Shown in pieces: positions 1-5,250 of a stretch of 5,250 nt of DNA. Origin of the DNA: Clostridia bacterium (GTDB lineage: Bacteria; Bacillota; Clostridia; Oscillospirales; Acutalibacteraceae); contig JAFPBM010000066.1 in assembly GCA_017424125.1 (NCBI GenBank), positions 1 through 5,250 of the forward strand. Direction: 5' to 3'. Numbering within the stretch: position 1 is the stretch's first letter; each line of letters starts with the position of its first letter. The translations under genes were made by a program, and so were the position numbers. The notes under the pieces are model-generated. The model searched no databases. It saw only the letters and a list, made by a program, of their open reading frames with translations, and was not told the origin of the DNA.

Positions 1-1037
1 CGCTTTTGCTCTCTAACCACCCGTGGTTTAACGTTACCGCACTTGCCGCAAGTCCACGCTCTGCCGGTCTCACTTATGAAGAGGCTGTTAAAAACCGTTG
101 GGCAATGACCGACCCGATTCCCGAAAACTTAAAGGATATGGTTATTTTTGACGCGGTTGGCGATATTGAAAAAATCACTGCCGCTGTTGACTTTGTTTTC
201 TGTGCGGTTGATATGAAAAAGGACGAAATACGTGCTTTGGAAGAAAACTATGCTAAACACGAATGTCCCGTTATTTCTAATAACAGTGCACACAGAGGTA
301 CTCCCGACGTTCCGATGGTTATACCGGAAATCAATGCAGAACATATAAATATAATAGACGCACAGCGCAAACGTCTTGGCACAAAACGCGGTTTCGTTGC
401 CGTTAAATCAAACTGCTCTTTACAGAGTTACGTTCCTGCAATCTTCCCTCTTACCGAAATGGGCGTTGATAAGGTTCTCGTTTGCACGTATCAAGCAATT
501 TCGGGCGCAGGTAAGACTTTCGAAAGATGGCCTGAGATGATTGATAACGTTATTCCCTTTATTTCGGGTGAAGAAGAAAAATCCGAGCAAGAACCGCTTA
601 AAATTTGGGGTAAAATTGAAGGCGACGTAATCGTTAATGCTGATAGCCCCAAATTCACAGCACAGTGCTTGCGCGTTCCTGTATCTGACGGTCATATGGC
701 TGCCGTATTTATGTCCTTTAAAAAGGCAGTTCCCACCAAGGAAGAAATTTTGAACGCTTGGAAAAACTTTAGCGGAAGAGCACAGGAACTTGAACTCCCC
801 AGTGCTCCCAAGCAGTTCCTTAATTACTTTGAAGAAGACAATATGCCGCAGACAAAACTCAACCGCAACCTTGAAAACGGTATGGCTATATCTATCGGTC
901 GTCTTCGCGAAGACAGTCAGTATGACTATAAATTCGTATGTCTTTCACACAATACTCTTCGCGGTGCTGCGGGCGGCGCCGTACTTTTGGCAGAACTTCT
1001 TTGTGCTGAAGGATACATTGAACCCTCTGTGCGTTAA
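1..1037 (+). CDS. asd: Aspartate-semialdehyde dehydrogenase, 5'-truncated by window edge
   Basis: The enzyme reduces L-4-aspartyl phosphate to L-aspartate 4-semialdehyde with NADPH in the cytoplasm, at the branch to lysine/diaminopimelate, threonine and methionine. The frame is open to the left edge (first whole codon at base 3). The TTG at base 6 is not the true start: the Rossmann GxxGxxG loop that should precede 'SNHPWF' is missing, so I estimate about 20 residues lie outside. Counting the TTG as residue 1, I see the 'ASPRSAG' phosphate/NADP segment (15-21), 'SNNSAHR' (91-97), the catalytic cysteine in 'KSNCSLQSYVP' (Cys137, codon 414-416), 'YQAISGAGK' (162-170) and the substrate-binding/catalytic 'RVPVSDGH' (Arg223, His230). 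'SNCS' with 'RVPVSDGH' points to the fungal/archaeal-like ASADH branch also found in many Clostridia, rather than the E. coli type. It leads the dap operon, ending 24 bases before dapA. Identity is secure; the subtype is a judgement from motifs. Confidence 0.95.
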   Translation, partial: LLLSNHPWFNVTALAASPRSAGLTYEEAVKNRWAMTDPIPENLKDMVIFDAVGDIEKITAAVDFVFCAVDMKKDEIRALEENYAKHECPVISNNSAHRGTPDVPMVIPEINAEHINIIDAQRKRLGTKRGFVAVKSNCSLQSYVPAIFPLTEMGVDKVLVCTYQAISGAGKTFERWPEMIDNVIPFISGEEEKSEQEPLKIWGKIEGDVIVNADSPKFTAQCLRVPVSDGHMAAVFMSFKKAVPTKEEILNAWKNFSGRAQELELPSAPKQFLNYFEEDNMPQTKLNRNLENGMAISIGRLREDSQYDYKFVCLSHNTLRGAAGGAVLLAELLCAEGYIEPSVR

Positions 1038-1049
1038 TTTTTAAATTAC

Positions 1050-1057
1050 GGAGTGAT
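1050..1057 (+). promoter_or_regulatory. Ribosome binding site of dapA
   Basis: GGAG at 1050-1053 followed by TGAT resembles the GGAGGTGAT anti-SD complement with one base missing. It sits 8 bases before the TTG at 1062. An upstream in-frame GTG at 1053 overlaps this site and so cannot use it, which favours TTG 1062 as the start. Confidence 0.75.
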
Positions 1058-1061
1058 TCTT

Positions 1062-1940
1062 TTGAAAAAACTGATTTTCACTGGTGCCGCAACGGCAATT
1101 GTCACACCGATGAATAATGATTTCTCGGTAAACTATTCTAAATTAAAGGAATTGACTGAAAATCAGATAAAAGGCTCTATTGACGCCTTAGTCGTTTGTG
1201 GTACTACGGGTGAATCTTCTACCCTTACCGCAGAAGAACATTTTAACGTTATTAAAACTGTTGTCAACACCGTAAAAGGCAGAGTGCCGGTTATTGCGGG
1301 TGCGGGCAGCAACAATACGGCACACAGTATAGAACTTTGCAAAAGCGCCGAAAAAGCGGGTGCAGACGCACTTTTACTTGTAACGCCATATTACAATAAA
1401 ACATCGCAAGACGGGCTTGTAGCGCATTATACACATATTGCAGACAACGTCAGTTTACCGATTATTATCTATAACGTGCCTTCACGCACGGGTGTTAACG
1501 TAAAACCTGCGACCTACAAAGCGCTTTCAAAACACAAAAACATTGTTGCTGTTAAAGAGGCTAATCCCGACGTTGCACAACTTTGCGAAAGCATTGCACT
1601 TTGTGGAGAAGACCTTACCTTTTACTCCGGTAACGACGATACAATCGTTCCATTTATGTCAATAGGTTGCAAAGGCGTAATATCCGTTTTATCCAACGTT
1701 TTGCCTTATGAAACACATAAAATGTGTGCCGATTATATAAGCGGAGACACACATTCGGCGGCTAAAGCACAGATAAAATATATAGGTCTTATAAGAGCGC
1801 TGTTTTGCGACGTTAATCCCGTTCCCGTAAAAGAGGCTATGAATATTTTGGGTGTGGATGTTGGACCTGTAAGACTTCCCCTGTGCTCCACAAACGAAAA
1901 AAACATAGAGTTAATTAAAAAAGAACTAGAGAAAATATAA
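1062..1940 (+). CDS. dapA: 4-hydroxy-tetrahydrodipicolinate synthase
   Basis: DapA condenses pyruvate with aspartate semialdehyde to give 4-hydroxy-tetrahydrodipicolinate, the first committed step to diaminopimelate and lysine. It is a cytoplasmic TIM-barrel class I aldolase, usually a tetramer. The TTG at 1062 gives MKKLIFTGAA... and 292 residues, the usual family length; the in-frame GTG at 1053 would add three residues but overlaps the ribosome binding site. Visible motifs: 'GTTGE' (47-51, with Thr48/Thr49 binding the pyruvate carboxylate and relaying protons), 'TPYYNK' (108-113, the tyrosine of the catalytic triad contributed across the dimer), 'YNVPSRTG' (137-144, catalytic Tyr137 and substrate-binding Arg142) and the Schiff-base lysine in 'AVKEAN' (Lys165, codon 1554-1556). 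At positions matching the E. coli lysine-inhibition site, His53 is Ala57 and Glu84 is His88, while His56 is kept as His60. It lies 24 bases after asd and 20 before dapB, in the same operon. Confidence 0.97.
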   Translation: MKKLIFTGAATAIVTPMNNDFSVNYSKLKELTENQIKGSIDALVVCGTTGESSTLTAEEHFNVIKTVVNTVKGRVPVIAGAGSNNTAHSIELCKSAEKAGADALLLVTPYYNKTSQDGLVAHYTHIADNVSLPIIIYNVPSRTGVNVKPATYKALSKHKNIVAVKEANPDVAQLCESIALCGEDLTFYSGNDDTIVPFMSIGCKGVISVLSNVLPYETHKMCADYISGDTHSAAKAQIKYIGLIRALFCDVNPVPVKEAMNILGVDVGPVRLPLCSTNEKNIELIKKELEKI

Positions 1941-1946
1941 ATTTTC

Positions 1947-1955
1947 AGGATGTGA
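1947..1955 (+). promoter_or_regulatory. Ribosome binding site of dapB
   Basis: AGGATGTGA matches the ideal AGGAGGTGA with one mismatch and ends 5 bases before the ATG at 1961. An in-frame GTG at 1952 lies inside this site, so it is probably part of the signal and not the start codon. Confidence 0.75.
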
Positions 1956-1960
1956 AAAAT

Positions 1961-2716
1961 ATGCTTAATGTATTACTTAGCGGTTGCTTTGGAAAGGTTA
2001 GTTCCGCCGTTGCAAAAATTATTAAAGATAAGGATAATATGCAGGTTGTGGCGGGTGTTGATATCTGCCGCGATATGACTGCCGACTTCCCCACCTTTAC
2101 AAATTTTGATAGCGTGACGATTATTCCGGACGTGGTTATTGATTTTTCCAACCCGTCTAACCTTGATGATTTACTTGCATTTTGCCAAAAAAATAACATT
2201 CCCGCCGTTATTGCCACAACGGGATATAATGATGAGCAAATCAAGAAAATTCACTCTGCCGCAAAAAATATACCGATATTTTTCACATTCAATATGTCGC
2301 TCGGTGTTAACGTGCTTGTCGGTCTTGCAAAAAACGCCGCTAAAGTGCTTGGTGAGGGTTTTGATATTGAAATTATTGAAAAACACCATAACCAAAAAAT
2401 TGACGCCCCAAGCGGAACCGCAATTATGATTGCCGAAGCGTTAAACAACTCCATCGAAGAAGATATGCAATACGTCTATGACCGCCATTCCTACAGAGAA
2501 AAACGCAAGAACAATGAAATTGGCATACACTCTGTTCGCGGCGGAACAATCGTTGGTGAGCACGAAGTAATTTTTGCGGGTAATGACGAAATAATTTCCC
2601 TTTCACACACTGCGCTTTCAAAAAGCCTTTTTGCAACTGGTGCCGTCAAAGCGGCAGAGTACATTGCAACTTGCGAAAGCGGCATGTATGATATGAGTTC
2701 GATGCTTAATCTGTAA
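1961..2716 (+). CDS. dapB: 4-hydroxy-tetrahydrodipicolinate reductase
   Basis: DapB reduces hydroxy-tetrahydrodipicolinate to tetrahydrodipicolinate with NAD(P)H, the step after DapA. I chose the ATG at 1961 because an SD-like AGGATGTGA lies just upstream and the protein then begins directly at the Rossmann strand (MLNVLLSGCFGK), giving 251 residues, typical of the shorter Firmicute form. Domains: N-terminal nucleotide-binding fold (about 1-110) with loop 'GCFGKVSS' (8-15), an acidic residue after strand 2 (Asp34 in 'AGVDI') and 'ATTGYND' (85-91); C-terminal substrate/tetramer domain with the family signature 'EKHHNQKIDAPSGTA' (140-154), containing the catalytic His142/His143, Lys146 and the DAPSGT substrate loop, then 'RGG' (193-195) and 'SLSHTA' (213-218). 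One oddity: the third glycine of GxxGxxG is Ser14. It is the last gene of the asd-dapA-dapB operon, followed at once by a terminator. Confidence 0.97.
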   Translation: MLNVLLSGCFGKVSSAVAKIIKDKDNMQVVAGVDICRDMTADFPTFTNFDSVTIIPDVVIDFSNPSNLDDLLAFCQKNNIPAVIATTGYNDEQIKKIHSAAKNIPIFFTFNMSLGVNVLVGLAKNAAKVLGEGFDIEIIEKHHNQKIDAPSGTAIMIAEALNNSIEEDMQYVYDRHSYREKRKNNEIGIHSVRGGTIVGEHEVIFAGNDEIISLSHTALSKSLFATGAVKAAEYIATCESGMYDMSSMLNL

Positions 2717-2720
2717 AACA

Positions 2721-2748
2721 AAAAGCGAAGGATTTATCCTTCGCTTTT
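2721..2748. terminator. Bidirectional hairpin terminator between dapB and the small - strand gene
   Basis: Bases 2721-2733 (AAAAGCGAAGGAT) are perfectly complementary to 2736-2748 (ATCCTTCGCTTTT), with a loop of about 2-4 bases. The A-run on one arm and T-run on the other give a U-tract in both directions. It starts 4 bases after the dapB stop and overlaps the stop codon of the convergent small gene (2747-2749), so it can end both transcripts. Confidence 0.9.
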
Positions 2749-2941
2749 AATCTTTATCAAGTACTTTTCGGTTTTCGGGTTTTGGCAGTCCCTGCGCTAT
2801 TTTGGGGAAATCATTATCACTATCGCCTGTTGGCTGTATTTCGTACGTGCCGTATTTATTTATAAGTTCGAATGACGTTTCGGGTTGACTGACGATGGCA
2901 TCCGCTGAAAGGGTTTTCTTTTCTCTCTTTTTGTTATTCAC
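2747..2941 (-). CDS. Small hypothetical protein, 64 residues
   Basis: I do not recognise this family. The gene uses a GTG start at 2941-2939, chosen because GGAGGAG (2954-2948) sits 6 bases upstream; the stop is TAA at 2749-2747. The same frame runs upstream into tyrS (to about 3088), but that extension would cross the tyrS terminator and lose the ribosome binding site. The 64-residue product starts with a basic stretch (NNKKREKK, residues 2-9), then 'LSADAIVSQPETSFELINKYG' split by a likely helix, then a polar acidic part 'GTYEIQPTGDSDNDFPKIAQG' in which the aromatic/proline pattern (Tyr30, Tyr33, Pro37, Phe45, Pro46) looks conserved. Charge is about balanced (11 basic, 11 acidic). There is no signal peptide, membrane segment or cysteine, so it is probably a small soluble cytoplasmic protein. 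It lies between two bidirectional terminators, downstream of tyrS and convergent with dapB. That it is coding rests on the ribosome binding site and the protein-like composition; function is unknown. Confidence 0.72.
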   Translation of the reverse strand: MNNKKREKKTLSADAIVSQPETSFELINKYGTYEIQPTGDSDNDFPKIAQGLPKPENRKVLDKD

Positions 2942-2947
2942 AATTAT

Positions 2948-2954
2948 CTCCTCC
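2948..2954 (-). promoter_or_regulatory. Strong ribosome binding site of the small gene
   Basis: Read on the - strand, GGAGGAG lies 6 bases before the GTG at 2941. It is the strongest Shine-Dalgarno match in the window and is the main reason for calling the 64-residue gene and its start. Confidence 0.8.
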
Positions 2955-2981
2955 GAAATTATTGTTACCGAAAACAAACAT

Positions 2982-3009
2982 AAAATACAAAAAGGATTGG
3001 CGTTGCCAA
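2982..3009 (-). promoter_or_regulatory. Candidate sigma-A promoter for the small gene, overlapping the tyrS terminator
   Basis: On the - strand, TTGGCA (3009-3004) and TATTTT (2987-2982) are separated by 16 bases, giving a one-mismatch -35 and a weak -10. Transcription would begin near 2975, leaving a leader of roughly 35 bases. The -35 lies within the terminator stem, so the match may be chance and the gene may instead depend on read-through. Confidence 0.3.
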
Positions 3010-3017
3010 TCCTTTTT
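2989..3017. terminator. Bidirectional hairpin terminator downstream of tyrS
   Basis: Bases 2989-3001 (AAAAAGGATTGGC) pair perfectly with 3005-3017 (GCCAATCCTTTTT) around a 3-base loop. On the - strand the stem starts 3 bases after the tyrS stop and ends in a T-run followed by GTATTTT, a classic intrinsic terminator. The opposite arm also gives a T-run on the + strand. Confidence 0.9.
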
Positions 3018-3020
3018 TCG

Positions 3021-4241
3021 TTAGATAGTTGCTTTATGATAAACTTTTTTACCTTTTTTGATAATAACCGTATCAGAAAGCATATCACGGGATATACGCA
3101 AATTCGGGTCGGTTACTTTTTCATCGTTGAGAGAAACGCCGCCTTGTTGTACAAGTCTTCTGCCCTCGCCTTTCGATGCGACAAGACCGCAAAGCACCAT
3201 TAAATCAAGCACACCGATTGTGCCGTCGGTAAGTGCAGAATCTTCAACCGTTGTTGTGGGCATATTTTCTGTGTTTCCGCCACCGCCGAAAAGGGCGCGT
3301 GAAGCATCCTGCGCTTTATTAGCCTCTTCTTCACCGTGAACAAGTTTTGTAAGTTCAAACGCCAAAATTTCTTTTGCTACGTTAAGTTGGCTGCCTTCCC
3401 ATTTATCCATCTCGTCAATCTTTTCAAGCGGTATAAATGTTAACATACGAATACATTTAAGAACGTCGTTATCGCTAACGTTACGCCAATACTGATAGAA
3501 TTCATAGGGCGACGTTTTATTTGCATCAAGCCATACGGCGTTGCCGGCGGTTTTGCCCATCTTTTTACCTTCCGAGTCGGTAAGAAGAGTGATTGTCATA
3601 GCGTGTGCATCTTTGCCGAGTTTTCTTCTAATAAGTTCGGTACCGCCAAGCATATTAGACCACTGGTCGTCACCGCCAAACTGCATATTGCAACCATACT
3701 CTTTAAAGAGATGATAGAAGTCATAACTCTGCATTATCATATAGTTAAACTCAAGAAAACTGAGTCCTTTTTCCATACGTTGCTTATAACATTCAGCGCG
3801 CAACATATTGTTTACAGAGAAGCAAGCGCCAACCTCACGCAAAAGGTCAACATAGTTGAGGTTTAAGAGCCAATCGGCGTTGTTAATCATTTTTGCCTTT
3901 CCCTCGCCAAACTCAATAAAACGCTCCATTTGGCGTTTGAAACATTCGGCGTTGTGGTCAATATCCTCTTTTGTAAGCATTTTACGCATATCGCTTCTGC
4001 CCGACGGGTCACCAATCATTGTGGTACCGCCACCTATAAGTGCAATCGGTTTATTGCCTGCCATCTGAAGACGTTTCATAAGCGTAAGTGCCATAAAGTG
4101 ACCTGCCGTCAAACTGTCGGCAGTACAGTCAAAACCGATATAAAAAACGGCTTTACCGCTGTTAATCATCTCACGGATATGGTCCTCATCAGTTACCTGT
4201 GCGATAAGACCGCGTGCAACGAGTTCTTCATAAATTTGCAT
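3021..4241 (-). CDS. tyrS: Tyrosyl-tRNA synthetase
   Basis: This class I aminoacyl-tRNA synthetase joins tyrosine to tRNA-Tyr using ATP, in the cytoplasm as a dimer. The ATG at 4241 is preceded by GGAAGGAC (4259-4252), and 406 residues is a normal bacterial TyrRS length. Features in order: Tyr34 in 'FYIGFD', the ATP site 'TADSLTAGH' (40-48), 'GGGTTMIGDPSG' (70-81, with Asp78 expected to bind the tyrosine amino group), 'YMIMQSYD' (167-174, tyrosine pocket), 'QFGGDDQW' (187-194, pocket for the tyrosine hydroxyl and amide contacts), the KMSKS-class loop 'KMGKT' (227-231), the anticodon-binding helical domain (about 245-325), a glycine-rich linker (319-322), and a C-terminal S4-like RNA-binding domain (about 345-405, 'GEGRRLVQQGGVSLND'). 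The oddity is the HIGH motif, which reads TAGH: its first histidine is Thr45, while Thr40, Gly47 and His48 are kept. It lies 31 bases after recN, so co-transcription is likely, and there is no space for a T-box leader directly upstream. Confidence 0.97.
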   Translation of the reverse strand: MQIYEELVARGLIAQVTDEDHIREMINSGKAVFYIGFDCTADSLTAGHFMALTLMKRLQMAGNKPIALIGGGTTMIGDPSGRSDMRKMLTKEDIDHNAECFKRQMERFIEFGEGKAKMINNADWLLNLNYVDLLREVGACFSVNNMLRAECYKQRMEKGLSFLEFNYMIMQSYDFYHLFKEYGCNMQFGGDDQWSNMLGGTELIRRKLGKDAHAMTITLLTDSEGKKMGKTAGNAVWLDANKTSPYEFYQYWRNVSDNDVLKCIRMLTFIPLEKIDEMDKWEGSQLNVAKEILAFELTKLVHGEEEANKAQDASRALFGGGGNTENMPTTTVEDSALTDGTIGVLDLMVLCGLVASKGEGRRLVQQGGVSLNDEKVTDPNLRISRDMLSDTVIIKKGKKVYHKATI

Positions 4242-4272
4242 TTTTAAATACGTCCTTCCGTTTATATATAAA
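4242..4272 (-). other. Short recN-tyrS intergenic spacer
   Basis: This AT-rich 31-base gap contains the tyrS ribosome binding site (GGAAGGAC, 4259-4252). I see no hairpin terminator and no T-box sequence in it, which supports read-through from recN into tyrS. Confidence 0.7.
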
Positions 4273-5250
4273 TCAATTTTTTAACATTTCTTCGGCACTC
4301 TTCAAATTTTGTTCTGTTATAGTGCCACCGATAATACGCGCTATCTCACGTTTTCTACCCTCAAAATCAAGCAAAGAAATATCGGTATACGTGCGGTTGT
4401 TCTCTGCGCGTTTTTCTATGTAAAAATGCGAGTCTGCTTTTGCAGCAATCTGCGCCAAATGTGTAACGCACAAAACCTGTTTTCCATCTGAAACCACACG
4501 AAGTTGGTTGCCGACTTTTTGTGCGGCGCGGCCGCTAATACCTGTATCAATCTCGTCGAAAATCAAGGTTCCGATTTCGTCTTTACCAGATAAAACGCTT
4601 TTGATTGAAAGCATAATTCTTGAAAGTTCGCCGCCTGACGCGATTTTTGAAAGCGGTTTTGGCGGTTCGCCTACATTGGCCGAAATCAAAAACTCGATAT
4701 TATCGCAACCAGTTTTGGTGTATTTACCTTTTTCAAAATTTACAACAAACTTTACATACGGCATATCAAGTTCTGATAAAACTTCGCAAACGTTGCGTTC
4801 AAAGGTTTTTGCCGCTTTTTTTCGCGATGCTGTTAGCGTGTCACCATATTTTACAAGATTTTCACTGCAAATGTCAAGTTTAGATTCAAGTTCTATAATT
4901 TTTTCTGAAGATAGTTCTATTTCCTCAAGTTCACGCTTAGCGTTTTCAAGATACAAAAGCGTCGACTGCTCACTACCGCCGTATTTTCTATATAGGTCGT
5001 GCAAAAATGAAAGCCTTTTTTCGTCCTTTTCAATTTGTAAGGAATCAAAGTCCATTTCGTTCATAAAATCTTTGATTTGCGATGAAATATCCATAACTTC
5101 AATTCCCGCCGCAGACAGACGGTTGCAAAGCGAATCTAATTTTTCAACACCTGTGTTTTCGAGTTGTTTACCCGCTTTGCTGATTGTGGAAGCCAAATTT
5201 TCTTCTCCGCCGCAAAGCGCGGAGAAGGCGGCGTTTACTTTGCGCATAAG
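4273..5250 (-). CDS. recN: DNA repair protein RecN, C-terminal part (N-terminus beyond window)
   Basis: RecN is an SMC-like ATPase that gathers and holds DNA ends during double-strand break repair by recombination. The frame is open through the right edge of the window, so the ATG at 5247 is internal. About 325 residues are visible of a protein normally near 550-560, and the N-terminal Walker A head lies outside. Counting 5247 as residue 1, the visible part has a charged helical/coiled-coil stretch rich in Lys, Glu and Leu (about 15-155, typical of RecN arms), then the C-terminal ATPase lobe: ABC signature 'ASGGELSR' (203-210), Walker B 'TLIFDEID' (227-234), D-loop 'TGISGRAA' (235-242), H-loop 'VTHLAQIAA' (261-269), and the RecN-typical C-terminal tail 'EIARIIGG' (301-308). 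It ends in TGA 31 bases before tyrS with no terminator between. Its promoter, which could be damage-controlled, is outside the window. Confidence 0.96.
   Translation of the reverse strand, partial: LMRKVNAAFSALCGGEENLASTISKAGKQLENTGVEKLDSLCNRLSAAGIEVMDISSQIKDFMNEMDFDSLQIEKDEKRLSFLHDLYRKYGGSEQSTLLYLENAKRELEEIELSSEKIIELESKLDICSENLVKYGDTLTASRKKAAKTFERNVCEVLSELDMPYVKFVVNFEKGKYTKTGCDNIEFLISANVGEPPKPLSKIASGGELSRIMLSIKSVLSGKDEIGTLIFDEIDTGISGRAAQKVGNQLRVVSDGKQVLCVTHLAQIAAKADSHFYIEKRAENNRTYTDISLLDFEGRKREIARIIGGTITEQNLKSAEEMLKN

Noticed and set aside
790..1044. + strand open frame of 84 residues inside the asd 3' end
   Set aside because: Out-of-frame shadow of a strongly supported asd frame with conserved protein motifs; no ribosome binding site of note.
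1945..2244. - strand open frame of 99 residues opposite dapB
   Set aside because: Antisense shadow of conserved dapB coding sequence; no recognisable motif and it would end at the dapA-dapB junction.
2942..3088. Upstream extension of the small - strand gene to a 113-residue form
   Set aside because: The extension overlaps the tyrS coding end and reads through the terminator hairpin, while a strong ribosome binding site marks the GTG at 2941.
2895..3203. + strand open frame of 102 residues with a hydrophobic, signal-peptide-like start
   Set aside because: It is antisense to the small gene, the tyrS terminator and the tyrS 3' end. The hydrophobic run is the mirror of Lys/Glu-rich codons on the other strand, it runs through a terminator, and I see no good ribosome binding site.
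4021..4034. GTGGTACCGCCACC, which resembles the T-box antiterminator motif on the + strand
   Set aside because: It lies inside tyrS on the antisense strand and is explained by codons for the conserved GGGTTM segment. There is no downstream + strand target gene or terminator.
4214..4423. + strand frames across the recN-tyrS junction
   Set aside because: They are antisense to recN and tyrS, have no ribosome binding site, and their composition reflects the opposite strand.

Overview
The window looks like ordinary core chromosome of a moderately AT-rich Firmicute, most likely a Clostridia-class anaerobe (my inference). The signs are strong GGAGG-type ribosome binding sites, TTG and GTG starts, the Clostridia-like wording of the enzymes, and compact A-rich/T-rich hairpin terminators. 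I see no mobile element, CRISPR array, phage gene, tRNA or rRNA.

Left half (1-2716, + strand): three genes in one direction with gaps of about 20-25 bases, almost certainly one operon. They are asd (aspartate-semialdehyde dehydrogenase, N-terminus cut by the window edge), dapA (4-hydroxy-tetrahydrodipicolinate synthase) and dapB (4-hydroxy-tetrahydrodipicolinate reductase). Their enzymes act in sequence: aspartyl phosphate to aspartate semialdehyde, then to hydroxy-tetrahydrodipicolinate, then to tetrahydrodipicolinate. This is the common trunk to meso-diaminopimelate for the cell wall and to lysine. The operon promoter, and any lysine riboswitch, would lie left of the window. A bidirectional hairpin terminator follows dapB.

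Middle (2721-3020): a short convergent zone on the - strand. It holds one small gene for a 64-residue protein that I do not recognise, with a strong ribosome binding site. It lies between two bidirectional hairpin terminators, and a weak candidate promoter overlaps the upstream one.

Right half (3021-5250, - strand): recN (DNA repair SMC-like ATPase, N-terminal part beyond the window) is followed after 31 bases by tyrS (tyrosyl-tRNA synthetase). They are probably co-transcribed, and there is no room for a T-box leader directly before tyrS. The tyrS HIGH signature reads TAGH.

Nothing here amounts to a new system. The points most worth a second look are the isolated small gene, the altered HIGH motif in TyrRS, the altered lysine-site residues in DapA, the unusual nucleotide-binding loop of DapB, and the recN-tyrS pairing.
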